Shown here: one piece after another, positions 10,156-18,118 of the stretch
How positions within the stretch are numbered: position 1 is the stretch's first letter
Layout of the letters: every line of letters begins with the position of its first letter
Origin: Rahnella variigena
GTDB lineage: Bacteria > Pseudomonadota > Gammaproteobacteria > Enterobacterales > Enterobacteriaceae
Length of the DNA stretch: 64,000 bases
Assembly: GCF_003610915.1 (NCBI RefSeq)
Contig: NZ_NSDJ01000001.1
Coordinates: 1-64,000 of the forward strand
Direction of reading: 5' to 3'
The notes under the pieces: model-generated
The model's input: the letters and a program-made list of their open reading frames with translations, nothing else
The model's database searches: none
What the model was told of the DNA's origin: nothing
Position numbers and translations under genes: made by a program

Positions 10156-10608
10156 TCACACCAGTCCCCGTTCAGCCATTGACACCGTTTCAGTTCCCGC
10201 CACGATAAAGTGGTCAAGCAACCGGACATCCAGCATTTCCAGCAGCTCCTGAAGCTTTTTGGTCAACTTGATATCGCAACGGCTGGGTTCAGGCTCGCCG
10301 CTGGGGTGGTTGTGGACAAGGATGACTGCGGCGGCGTTATGTTTCAGTACGCGTTTGATAACTTCACGGGGGTGAACGCTGACCGAGTTTAACGTACCCC
10401 TGAACAGAATTTCCTTGTGCAGCAGCTGATTCTTATTATCGAGCAGGATGATGCCAAACTCTTCATGTTCAAGCGGTGCCAGCTCAACCATCACACACCG
10501 CCGTACATCATCAGGGGAACATAGTTGAGCCCCACGCTGGTAGTATCTATTGATAATGTCACGCGCCTGGTCGAGGATACGGGTTTCACGCTGAGTAAAC
10601 ATGGTCAC
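10156..10608 (-). CDS. RadC-like JAB-domain protein
   Basis: About 150 aa. GTG at 10608 is preferred because GGGAG lies 7 nt upstream; ATG 10602 is an alternative. The JAB/MPN metal-binding motif is complete: HNHPSGEPEPS with a distal D (SRCDIKLTKKL), and E in ELAPLEHEEFGIILLD. Short RadC-like proteins (YkfG/YeeS type) are common on enterobacterial prophages and islands; their biochemical role is unsettled despite the RadC name. It begins 1 bp after the stop of the upstream cysteine-peptidase-like gene, so the two are probably co-translated. Confidence 0.9.
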   Translation of the reverse strand: MTMFTQRETRILDQARDIINRYYQRGAQLCSPDDVRRCVMVELAPLEHEEFGIILLDNKNQLLHKEILFRGTLNSVSVHPREVIKRVLKHNAAAVILVHNHPSGEPEPSRCDIKLTKKLQELLEMLDVRLLDHFIVAGTETVSMAERGLV

Positions 10609-10609
10609 G

Positions 10610-11149
10610 TCAGAACTCCCGTTCAATGAAGTAAATGGCGTCTGGAAACAGCTGGCGGCGGGTTACGCCAGTACGCAGGGAGAAAGCTTTACGGGGCATG
10701 GTGGTTCGCCCGTTACTGTCGAAGAAGCAGAGCGTTTCTTCATCTATTTTGACCAGAAGAGACCAGTGAAACTGGTCGCTGAGCATAATCAAGCGGGAAT
10801 AGTCAGTGACGTCAAGAAACCGCTGCATTTCCCTGAAAAGTCGCCCGTCTGATAACCCTCGCTTCCCTGCAAAGGGTTTGGTGATTTCAACCGGGAACTG
10901 GCGGCTGTAATGTCCTTTCTGCAACACCTGCGCCATCAGCCAGTCTAAACGGTTTTCTTCGATCCCTTCAGTCAGCCATTCATGCAAAGGCCAGCGTTGC
11001 TGATAAGTCTGAATAAGCCGGTTCATTAACGGGCGTCGTTTCACCCTGCCGTCAAACAGCCAGCTCAGCATGTTAACCATGCAATAAGCACCGCAAAGAC
11101 AGTCCAGTTCGCCCTGTTGAGACGCACGTATACCTCTGTTATCAGTCAC
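10610..11149 (-). CDS. Putative papain-fold cysteine peptidase-like protein
   Basis: 179 aa from GTG 11149 (GGGGAA upstream). The N-terminal QQGELDCLCGAYCMVNMLSWLF puts a Cys at the start of a hydrophobic helix, and FHWSLLVKIDEETLCFFDSNG supplies a His and then an Asp/Asn about 15 residues later. This Cys-His-Asp arrangement is that of C39/papain-like peptidases. No transporter domain is attached and there is no signal peptide, so it acts in the cytoplasm or as an effector. It forms an operon with the RadC-like gene. The family is inferred from the motif layout, and the substrate is unknown. Confidence 0.5.
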   Translation of the reverse strand: MTDNRGIRASQQGELDCLCGAYCMVNMLSWLFDGRVKRRPLMNRLIQTYQQRWPLHEWLTEGIEENRLDWLMAQVLQKGHYSRQFPVEITKPFAGKRGLSDGRLFREMQRFLDVTDYSRLIMLSDQFHWSLLVKIDEETLCFFDSNGRTTMPRKAFSLRTGVTRRQLFPDAIYFIEREF

Positions 11150-11190
11150 AGATAATTCCCCATAAAGTAGTGATAGTTAGTGCAGAGGGA

Positions 11191-11613
11191 TTAGCTTTCC
11201 CACAGGACGGTAATGGTGTAGACGTTCATGGCGTGATACTGAATAAAGTTGGATTGCCAGAGTTTAAACAGCTCCCTTCCGGCGTTAACAGGCAGGTCAC
11301 CAACATAAGCAAGAAAGACATATTGCTGACTCCAGCTGATATCAATTTCCTTTTCCAGTTCGGGGTATACAACCCCCATATAACTGAAGTCGGTGATGTA
11401 ATCAAAATACCATTCGTCATTGCGAGAAATAAGCCGTATTTCGACAGGATGGTAGCCGCCCTTTTTCGCGCTGTAACTCAGGTCTTTAAATAACAGACTG
11501 ACGGCTGTAATTTTGGCTTTATGCGGCGGTGGATTTCCCACTCCATTTAATATGATATTGATTAATTCCTGATCGACGGGCATAGCTAGCCCTTCCTGAC
11601 GGATAACGCTCAT
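11191..11613 (-). CDS. DUF2787 family protein
   Basis: 140 aa starting at ATG 11613, with GGAA 8 nt upstream. The frame is open to 11709 but earlier starts lack a Shine-Dalgarno sequence. The segments ITAVSLLFKDLSYSAKKGGYHPVEIRL and YITDFSYMGVVYPELEKEIDIS, and the end AMNVYTITV, fit DUF2787, a family of unknown function on integrative elements and plasmids. No catalytic motif or membrane segment is seen. It lies 42 bp upstream of the peptidase-like gene on the same strand, suggesting one transcript with the peptidase-RadC pair. Confidence 0.65.
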   Translation of the reverse strand: MSVIRQEGLAMPVDQELINIILNGVGNPPPHKAKITAVSLLFKDLSYSAKKGGYHPVEIRLISRNDEWYFDYITDFSYMGVVYPELEKEIDISWSQQYVFLAYVGDLPVNAGRELFKLWQSNFIQYHAMNVYTITVLWES

Positions 11614-11851
11614 CGTTTTATTCCGGTAAATATGCATTTGAATTGATGATAAAAACCAATAATTGACCATTGCCCATACTAACTCTTTAGACGATAGACG
11701 TCCTCCCATCAGGATGGGATAATAAAATGAAATGCTAAGTTGGCAATCAGTTTGTATCAGCTACTGGACAATATGACACTATCCAGCAATGTTATTTTAC
11801 CAGGTGCATGCTTTTAATGCAAATAGTTTCACTCAGAAACCAATTTGGTTG

Positions 11852-12229
11852 TTATTTTATAAACGCATCTAAAAACATAATTAAGCTTTTCCTCTTAGGG
11901 TTATCTAGTTTATTCCAGACTTGCTCGAGACGCTGTTTTAATTCAACGTCAAGCCCAGTGGCATAGTTAATCGGGATATCAGAAACATTTAAATCCTCCA
12001 TACAATCAATAAAGAACCAACTTATTGGAGTTTTTAAAGCAACGGCGATTTTGACTAAGTGAGCAATATTAATCTTATTTGTTCCGCGTTCATAGCGGGA
12101 AAGCTGTTGTTGAGAGATATCGATCGTCTCTGCAAGATCGGCAGCAGTTAGCCCTGCTTCTTTACGTCTGGTCTGAATACGCTGCCCTACCAGCTTATCA
12201 GCTGAATCTGCCATCAGTTTAACCATCAT
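11852..12229 (-). CDS. XRE-family HTH transcriptional regulator
   Basis: 125 aa from ATG 12229 behind GGAGATAA. The frame extends upstream to 12331 without a ribosome site. Residues about 10-65 form a classic HTH_3 domain: VGQRIQTRRKEAGLTAADLAETIDISQQQLSRYERGTNKI. The C-terminal part (LKTPISWFFIDCMEDL and LKQRLEQVWNKLDNPKRKSLIMFL) resembles small regulators of fimbrial operons or phage repressors. The gene diverges from the plus-strand gene at 12419, and the roughly 190-bp gap should hold both promoters. Confidence 0.85.
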   Translation of the reverse strand: MMVKLMADSADKLVGQRIQTRRKEAGLTAADLAETIDISQQQLSRYERGTNKINIAHLVKIAVALKTPISWFFIDCMEDLNVSDIPINYATGLDVELKQRLEQVWNKLDNPKRKSLIMFLDAFIK

Positions 12230-12418
12230 TTTATCTCCAGAACGTCCATAAAAGGAATTCTGGGGCTTTTTTACTCTTGCATGAACATCACTAATGGACA
12301 TAAAATTAACCATTAAGTCATTTATAGACAAAAAAATAACTGCTACCGTTCAACTAAGCTTGGTTGGAAGCCCACTCAGTTGAGAAGCAGCACAAAGGTG
12401 GACAAAAAGGAGAGCATT

Positions 12419-12946
12419 GTGGCAACCACCATTACTGAGATAACAGATTGCATTGAGTACTTGTTCAGCTCTCTTTATCGTCGAGAATTTGTCAAAACAC
12501 TGCGTCTGAACGAATGTAGCGAGCGGGAATTACTGCCTCTGGTACGTTGCTATTTGCTGGGTTGGTTTGCAGATAACGTATCACCAGAAGTAAAAAGCAA
12601 ACTGCCAGGAACTGTATCCGGGCACGGTTACATCGATTTTGTCATTGATGATGTAGCCGTTGAGTTTGCAGTACGTAAACCAACTGCGGCACGTTCCAAT
12701 GTCTCCGCAACCGTCAACAGTACAGAAGTAAAGAAATTAATGAAGCACGACGGCAAAGCCTTGCTTGTGCTGTTTGACTTCTCTGACACGCCCTACTCAG
12801 AAGAACAGATCGAATCTTTCCGCAACTGGCCCTCTCTTGGTCGAGGGAATCATCGCAAGTCCGCATTCAACGTCGTTTATTTCTTTGTGGAAAAACGCAG
12901 ACCGCTGGCACTGGGGAAAATCACCAAAAACATCCGTATCACTTAG
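12419..12946 (+). CDS. Hypothetical protein, possible PD-(D/E)xK-like fold
   Basis: 175 aa if it starts at GTG 12419, which has AAGGAG 6 nt upstream; the frame is open from 12380. I do not recognise the family. The segment GHGYIDFVIDDVAVEFAVRKPT, followed by a hydrophobic strand KALLVLFDFSDT, has the D...E-x-A-x-R-K look of restriction-endonuclease-like folds. It is followed after 14 bp by a secreted protein gene, so the three plus-strand genes 12419-13687 may form an operon. The nuclease idea is speculative. Confidence 0.5.
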   Translation: MATTITEITDCIEYLFSSLYRREFVKTLRLNECSERELLPLVRCYLLGWFADNVSPEVKSKLPGTVSGHGYIDFVIDDVAVEFAVRKPTAARSNVSATVNSTEVKKLMKHDGKALLVLFDFSDTPYSEEQIESFRNWPSLGRGNHRKSAFNVVYFFVEKRRPLALGKITKNIRIT

Positions 12947-12960
12947 CAGGGAATTAAATA

Positions 12961-13320
12961 ATGAACAGAAAACTGTTGGCCTTATTGATGGCAGCCATAA
13001 CGTTACCTGTCGCAGCAGAGCAGTACGTAAAACCCGGAGCGGTTCTAACCCTGAATCCGGGAAAGGACAATGCTGAATTCAACATTAATGCCTCAACGGG
13101 GGATGCTTCGGGCGTATGCAATATGGAGGGGACAGCACAGCAAATAGCTGCTGGAGAAAGCCAGAAGCGCCGCTGGGTCTGGAATGACAATACCAGCCAG
13201 TGTGTTGCAGTAATTAGTGAGCTGAATAACGGCAAGGCCAGCGTTATGACTCGTGGTTGCGAAGATTACTGTGGTGCTTCCGCGACAGGCACAATGGATG
13301 GTCTATTTAATAAGAAGTAA
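12961..13320 (+). CDS. Small secreted/periplasmic protein, unknown function
   Basis: 119 aa with AGGGA 8 nt before the ATG. Residues 1-20 form a signal peptide (Lys/Arg, then LLALLMAAITLPVA, with cleavage after VAAE or VAA). The mature part has four Cys (VCNMEG, QCVAV, RGCEDYCGA) that could form two disulfides in the periplasm. No known domain was recognised. It sits between the unknown gene at 12419 and a lipoprotein gene, both on the same strand. Confidence 0.6.
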   Translation: MNRKLLALLMAAITLPVAAEQYVKPGAVLTLNPGKDNAEFNINASTGDASGVCNMEGTAQQIAAGESQKRRWVWNDNTSQCVAVISELNNGKASVMTRGCEDYCGASATGTMDGLFNKK

Positions 13321-13351
13321 AAAATATCGTTAATTAACGAAGGGACCCTAG

Positions 13352-13687
13352 ATGAAAAGAGCAATACTTCTGGTATTAATAGCTGCTGGTTTGCTGGCTG
13401 GTTGCGGCGAGAAAACGCCAAAATGTAGTAGTGACGATGCAAAAAATCTTGTCGTAGATATTGCCAAAAAGACAATCGAGAAGGGCATGACACTGGATAA
13501 GGATGTGCTGATTTCTGTTGAAAATGTCAGAACAATAAGCCATCAATCAGAGCTTGACGTTTATCAGTGTGCGGCTGATTTAACGTTCACAAAACCTGAT
13601 CTGAAAGACTCACTGCCAATCACCTACCGGATTCAGAAAACTGATGAAGGTAGAGGTCAGTTCTATATAAATGTATCGGGCCTATAA
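13352..13687 (+). CDS. Small lipoprotein, unknown function
   Basis: 111 aa with AGGGA 8 nt upstream of the ATG. The signal sequence ends in the lipobox LLAGC, so Cys18 should be lipidated. The residue after Cys is Gly, not Asp, which favours sorting to the outer membrane. The mature part is short and charged, with two more Cys (PKCSSDD, VYQCAADL). I do not recognise the family. It lies 31 bp after the secreted protein gene and they are probably co-transcribed. Confidence 0.65.
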   Translation: MKRAILLVLIAAGLLAGCGEKTPKCSSDDAKNLVVDIAKKTIEKGMTLDKDVLISVENVRTISHQSELDVYQCAADLTFTKPDLKDSLPITYRIQKTDEGRGQFYINVSGL

Positions 13688-13700
13688 TCACATGTAGCCT

Positions 13701-13730
13701 ACTCACGCCAGTGATTGGCATGGCGTGAGT
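13701..13730. terminator. Hairpin between convergent genes
   Basis: ACTCACGCCA at 13701-13710 pairs perfectly with TGGCGTGAGT at 13721-13730 around a 10-nt loop. It lies 14 bp after the lipoprotein stop and before the end of the convergent operon. A clear T run is missing, so termination may need Rho or may be weak. Confidence 0.55.
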
Positions 13731-13765
13731 CCAACGACATATTAAAAAGTAGAAAAGCATATTTA

Positions 13766-14416
13766 TTATTTATAAAACTCATTACCATCGACCCTTACAA
13801 ATTCCATACTATCACGATCCAGTTTTGCAATAGAACCATCAATAAAAGAAAAAACATCCTCATTGATAAAATCCTGACTAACCTGCTGAATATCTATATA
13901 TTTATTGAAAAGGTAGCTATCAGCCACATCATTATGTTCATCCAAAGCCTGACAATCCCCCCACACTATAATATCTTCAACTGTGAAAACAAAAACACCT
14001 AATATTTTAGATGGAACGATCACCCATTCATTGTAATTCAATCGAGATATTAAGGAATTATTAATGTCATCCAATGAAATACCCTTTTCTTCTGCTCGGC
14101 GAATACCATCTATAACATCGCTACCACAATCGCTTGGAGAAACTGCTTTCAAACCATCACTATTAAAATCAATAATTAAACCAACTGTTCCAATTGCGGA
14201 ACTCTTGTTGTATGAGTCACCAGGAACAATTAATGAACACGACACCCCACCGTTAGCATTATTACTAATCACTTGTAGAAGATCATTTGGATATAGTTTG
14301 ACACCAGGGCCGCCCCCTTTAGGGCACCCAGAGAAATGAACTACAAGCCCATTTTTATTATTGAGGTAATCATGAATATCTTTGATATTAGGTTTTAGCA
14401 TAAAACAATTCACCAT
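13766..14416 (-). CDS. Hypothetical protein, last gene of the retron-like operon
   Basis: 216 aa; ATG 14416 or 14401, neither with a strong ribosome site. No known domain or membrane segment is seen. There is a Gly-rich stretch (SGCPKGGGPGVKLYPNDL) and a hydrophobic segment (EWVIVPSKILGVFVFTVEDIIVW). It begins 22 bp after the RT gene on the same strand and shares its AT-rich composition, so it is likely co-transcribed. It could be an accessory or effector of the RT system. Confidence 0.6.
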   Translation of the reverse strand: MVNCFMLKPNIKDIHDYLNNKNGLVVHFSGCPKGGGPGVKLYPNDLLQVISNNANGGVSCSLIVPGDSYNKSSAIGTVGLIIDFNSDGLKAVSPSDCGSDVIDGIRRAEEKGISLDDINNSLISRLNYNEWVIVPSKILGVFVFTVEDIIVWGDCQALDEHNDVADSYLFNKYIDIQQVSQDFINEDVFSFIDGSIAKLDRDSMEFVRVDGNEFYK

Positions 14417-14438
14417 TGTTATTTAAACTCGAAAAAAA

Positions 14439-15866
14439 TCATCTCTTAGCAAGCTCTTTTAATAAAGATAGTGTATTTTCGTATTCATTAATTTTCGAGT
14501 GACTAATACAGCCAAAACTCGCTAAATAATAAAAACACCCTGTCAACACATTATATCTATCCGTGAAGCTACCTGGATTCTTTTTCGCATGATCAAACAT
14601 AGCTCTTACTTTTCTTCTGTACGCCCTAGTAGGCTGCACTTTTTTATTAACTACTAAACCAGTTACTATTTGTCGAGAATTAGTTGCAGCAACCCGTGTT
14701 TTCCCGTCATTAATATCAAAACCACTCTCATTTAGACACCTAAATATAGTTTCTCTTCCAAGTTCCATAGTCAGCCGATCATTTGAACTGATGGTTATAT
14801 CATCAGCATATCTTGAATAATTGTAATCAAATAACACACCCTGCTCAGTTAAAAAACAATCCATTTTGTAAAGAATTGAATTACTTAAGATAGGACTACT
14901 AGGAGCGCCTTGCGGTAATCTATCATTATATGTGCAGAGTTCAGAAACAATTTTAGCAAGTTTATTTTCAAAACCATTTTCAATTAAAGCAGTAAAGATC
15001 ATTTTTTTAGTTATAGATCCAAAAAAATCCTTAACATCTATATTCAGAACAAATTTTTTACCGACATGAATTTGTGCATTGTGTCTTATTGACTGACCTT
15101 TCTTATATGAAAAACAGAAATCGTGAACAGGTAATTTATTTAATAAAAAATCTGACAACCATCTTTGTATAACCTTCAGAAAGGTTCTGGGTGCATCAAT
15201 CACCCGCTCCCCACCAGATTTTTTAATAACTGGAAAGGTGCGATAATGCTTCTGCTTATTTTTCACAATCGATGTGATAAGTCTAATTGATATTCCGATC
15301 GCTTCGCTTAAATCAACAACACTTCGAAGTTCACCATCGAAATAATTAGCATCAAAAGAATAAAATGTGGGTATCAAAGGGACGCCATCAGCAACTTCGT
15401 TCGGACCAATAGAAAATTGCTCAGAGACCAGCGACCAAACAGCAGTTTGGTCGGCGACCAAACTGCTGTTTGGTCGCTGTGCATCTTTAATTTCAACAGC
15501 TTTACGTATGAATGACGAAACATCATTCGTTTCCTCATCGAAAATTGCTGATGGCTGTTTAAGACTACCACGATAAGCATTCTTAAGCAAAAACAATCGC
15601 ATTCTATCCCTTAAATGCCTTAGTCTTTTATTTAACCGATTATTACCTTTCGCGGTAATGCTATATCGCGTTGGCTTTTGGGAAACCCTAGCTATATCAT
15701 TAAGTTCTATCAATGCTAAAACTTCAATCACAATAGCATCACGAGATGGCATTGCATCTTTATCTTTTAAAACTGATGTCAAAAAATTATAAATATCGCT
15801 AATAGTGGCAGGTTGTATAACTGCAATAGCCCAACTCAATATATCTCTGCGAATAGAAAGTGTCAT
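14439..15866 (-). CDS. Retron-type reverse transcriptase with N-terminal extension
   Basis: 475 aa. The RT core starts near residue 190 and has the active-site YADD (NYSRYADDITISS), LPQGAPSSPILSN, and FVLNIDVKDFFGSI carrying the first catalytic Asp. Both retron hallmarks are present: NAQIH (the NAxxH of region X) and IVTGL (the VTG of region Y). The first 100 or so residues look like a winged helix (ISDIYNFLTSVL and IEVLALIELNDIARV, then RYSITAKGNNRL). A 49-bp palindrome lies in the coding sequence of the linker (15430-15478). The ATG overlaps the stop of the upstream gene by 4 bp (ATGA), so translation is coupled. Retron RTs make msDNA from a nearby ncRNA and guard anti-phage effectors; no ncRNA could be placed with confidence here. 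Confidence 0.88.
   Translation of the reverse strand: MTLSIRRDILSWAIAVIQPATISDIYNFLTSVLKDKDAMPSRDAIVIEVLALIELNDIARVSQKPTRYSITAKGNNRLNKRLRHLRDRMRLFLLKNAYRGSLKQPSAIFDEETNDVSSFIRKAVEIKDAQRPNSSLVADQTAVWSLVSEQFSIGPNEVADGVPLIPTFYSFDANYFDGELRSVVDLSEAIGISIRLITSIVKNKQKHYRTFPVIKKSGGERVIDAPRTFLKVIQRWLSDFLLNKLPVHDFCFSYKKGQSIRHNAQIHVGKKFVLNIDVKDFFGSITKKMIFTALIENGFENKLAKIVSELCTYNDRLPQGAPSSPILSNSILYKMDCFLTEQGVLFDYNYSRYADDITISSNDRLTMELGRETIFRCLNESGFDINDGKTRVAATNSRQIVTGLVVNKKVQPTRAYRRKVRAMFDHAKKNPGSFTDRYNVLTGCFYYLASFGCISHSKINEYENTLSLLKELAKR
15430..15478. repeat. 49-bp perfect inverted repeat inside the RT gene
   Basis: Two 24-bp arms (15430-15453 and 15455-15478) pair perfectly around a single central G. Each arm is itself a hairpin: CGACCAAAC and GTTTGGTCG around AGCA or TGCT. 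The sequence can therefore fold as one long stem or two small ones, or extrude a cruciform. It is in frame and encodes part of the linker between the N-terminal domain and the RT core. Confidence 0.9.
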
Positions 15867-16522
15867 TTTAGTTTCCTTTTACCTCTACCAGAATTATTAT
15901 AAACACTTCTTTTCCTTACTAAATACGTCACTATTTCCTGTACACCATTGTCTTGCAAATACTTTATATCATACCTCTTTGGTATATTATCATTTGCATA
16001 TAAAAGGCATCCATCCATGAAATATCTTTCATTAGTATCAGCGATTGAAACTATACAGATATCCAATTCATTTAATTTCATATCCTTATGACTTAACAAA
16101 AAAGTAAATAATGACAACTGGCTAAGAGTCTTATTATCTCCGAGAAAGATGATTATTGAACTACAATTTTTATTAACTATAAAATTAGCCTCATCTAAAT
16201 GCCAGTATGATGAGTCTTCATAGAACTCAGGGGAACTCTCGTAGAGAATAAAACCCTGTTTTATAAGTTCCCCTTTCAATTCCTTATATACATTCAAGAT
16301 ATTTAAATCGCTTTCAGAACATGGACAAAGAAGAATTTTATACTCACGTTCCTCCCCTTCTTTCGCAATTATACCCTCTGCTTCTAATAATATTTCGGTG
16401 GGCAGCGTACCATAATGAATATTAGTAATATTATGATTAATTACATCAGCATGTATTTTACCAGCTGTTATACCTCCACTCTGAGAGTCTGATTCAACCG
16501 CCACCTCATCTTTTATTGCCAT
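15863..16522 (-). CDS. GGITAG-motif protein with Rossmann-like domain, retron-linked candidate effector
   Basis: 219 aa. The N-terminus carries SQSGGITAGKIHADVIN, nearly the same motif as in the small membrane protein encoded just upstream. Residues about 60-190 alternate strands and helices (YKILLCPCSESD, NVYKELKGELIKQGF, SSIIIFLGDNKTL, LDICIVSIAD), as in Rossmann-like TIR or nucleoside-deoxyribosyltransferase folds. Such folds are used by effectors of several defence systems, including type II retrons. I cannot assign catalytic residues, so the fold is only inferred. The gene overlaps the upstream gene by 10 bp and the RT gene by 4 bp, which argues for fixed stoichiometry in one operon. Confidence 0.6.
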   Translation of the reverse strand: MAIKDEVAVESDSQSGGITAGKIHADVINHNITNIHYGTLPTEILLEAEGIIAKEGEEREYKILLCPCSESDLNILNVYKELKGELIKQGFILYESSPEFYEDSSYWHLDEANFIVNKNCSSIIIFLGDNKTLSQLSLFTFLLSHKDMKLNELDICIVSIADTNERYFMDGCLLYANDNIPKRYDIKYLQDNGVQEIVTYLVRKRSVYNNSGRGKRKLK

Positions 16523-16719
16523 AATTTGGTGAATCCATCAAAAATAAAAACACCAACAGTAATTATAGAAGATATAACCCCAAGAAAAATGATAATTTTA
16601 TTAGTTGAGCTGTTTTTTTTCATTACTTGAGTTTTATTATTATCAATATTTATATTTTTTGCATTAACCTTACCAGCAGTAATGCCCCCTTGCTGTCTGT
16701 TACTTTTTACTTTAGCCAT
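16513..16719 (-). CDS. Small membrane protein with GGITAG motif, first gene of the retron-like operon
   Basis: 68 aa starting at ATG 16719 (GGAA 10 nt upstream); the frame is open to 16803 but with no ribosome site. The N-terminus has RQQGGITAGKVNAKNIN, matching the next protein. Residues about 46-63 form one transmembrane helix (IIIFLGVISSIITVGVFIF), with a short tail. Small one-helix proteins often serve as membrane-damaging effectors or anchors in defence operons. The shared motif suggests that it contacts the 219-aa partner. The function is inferred from context only. Confidence 0.6.
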   Translation of the reverse strand: MAKVKSNRQQGGITAGKVNAKNINIDNNKTQVMKKNSSTNKIIIFLGVISSIITVGVFIFDGFTKLWQ

Positions 16720-16930
16720 AACTAAAAGGTTCCAGATATAGTAAATATTCTGCCGCGCGGCACCGATGCTGATATGATACAGCAAAGTACCAAACTGTAC
16801 CAAACCCTATCCACAAGAAAATTACCCCTTTACTTTCAATAAGTTACTCAGTTTTCATTTCCCGATATCAAATTGTAAATAATGTATTTATTATACATAT
16901 CCGGTGATATGACCCGATATAGTCATTAGA
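16720..16930 (-). promoter_or_regulatory. Upstream region of the retron-like operon; possible promoter and msr/msd site
   Basis: On the minus strand this 200-bp stretch contains GCTG-N8-CAGC, the 12-bp palindrome TGCCGCGCGGCA (around 16751-16762) and two copies of TTTGGTAC. Retron ncRNAs usually lie just upstream of the first protein gene, so this is the best place for one. I could not define a1/a2 repeats or a long msd stem, so this is a location, not an identification. Confidence 0.25.
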
Positions 16931-17830
16931 TAAATGGTGCAAATAGACCCGTTTTAGCTCCACGCACTTTTCCTTTTCAGCCATCAGCCGGTACTCTTCC
17001 GGCGTCAAGTTATACAGGGATTAATGAGGCCGCTCGTTGTTATATTCCATCAGCCAGCGTTCAGTGATTTCCCTTGCTTCATTCAGTGTCCTTAATAGGT
17101 AAAAACCCAAGATTTCTGTCCGGTTGTAAGATTGTACGGTTCGACAAACGCAATCTGTGTTGACCTACCTAGCTTAATAAATTCCAGCGGCACACCATGG
17201 TCTTTAGCCTATTTCGCCAGCGTCAAAGACACAAGTTCTGGAAGATTATCCATCCGCATCTTCAACGAATATCCATGGTTTACCACTATCCTGCCCAGTA
17301 CCCTCACGATCCGTTGGGCCAGGATATTCAGGTCGATTTCTATCGCCAGTGCTGCGCGGTCAAAATCGTCCACCACGTTGAAGGTCCGTAAGCGTTTGCC
17401 GCACATCACCGGCTCATTCCGTCGCGCATCCGGCTGGTAACGAAATACAGTCCTGCTCAGCGATAAAGTCCTGCATACCTGGCGTATACTCATCGAAAAC
17501 TGTGCGGTCACGTAGCTGACGTATTCACGCTTTATCGCAAGTTTTAAAGCTTTTTTCAATAACGTCTTCCAGTGCCCGGCACTCGAGGATCTGGTCGGCA
17601 AACATATGTTTCAGCCTGCGGTTTTCATATTCTAGGTCTTTAATCTTTTTGATATCAGAGGCTTCCATACCGCTATATTTTGCTTTCCAGTTGTAGTACG
17701 AGGCTTCAGAGATACCGGCTTAACAGCAGAGATCCTTGACAGTGCGTCCTGCTTCGACGGACTTCAGAACGGCAATGATCTGGCGTTCGGTGAATCGGGC
17801 CTTACGCATGGCGATCTTCTCAGGGGAGAT
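16930..17830 (-). mobile_element. IS3-family (IS407-group-like) insertion sequence remnant
   Basis: OrfA starts at ATG 17809 with RKARFTERQIIAVLKSVEAG, has an in-frame TAA at 17720-17722 (DLCC-stop-AGISEASYYNW) and continues through MEASDIKKIKDLEYENRRLK. OrfB survives as pieces: a middle part with RTFNVVDDFDRAALAIEIDLN (around 17330-17400) and the C-terminal YNLTPEEYRLMAEKEKC (around 16960-17010). Frameshifts, stops and deletions rule out an active transposase. It lies just upstream of the retron-like operon and may mark how that block arrived. Confidence 0.85.
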
Positions 17831-18118
17831 AATTAGTATGTCGAAAGATCTCTAAAAGTGAATGGTTCATTTTCCAGAATACTTACATCACCGCCTTGTA
17901 AAATAACCCTCTTGAATAATATTGCCTATACAGGGCATGCTATTTTAATTAAAAAACCATCATGAAAAGATCACTAAAAAACAACAATACTCTAAAAGGA
18001 AATTATATAATAAATATCATAATTCTCTATAAAAAAACAATAAGCAATCGGTAAATACCGATTTGACATTTCTCTGCATTAGCATTAAAGTGATAAAAAA
18101 GCAATGGAGATATTATGC
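17831..18118. other. AT-rich gap between the IS remnant and the HEPN-like gene
   Basis: About 290 bp, very AT-rich, with no gene recognised. It should contain the promoter of the plus-strand gene that starts at 18119. Confidence 0.5.
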
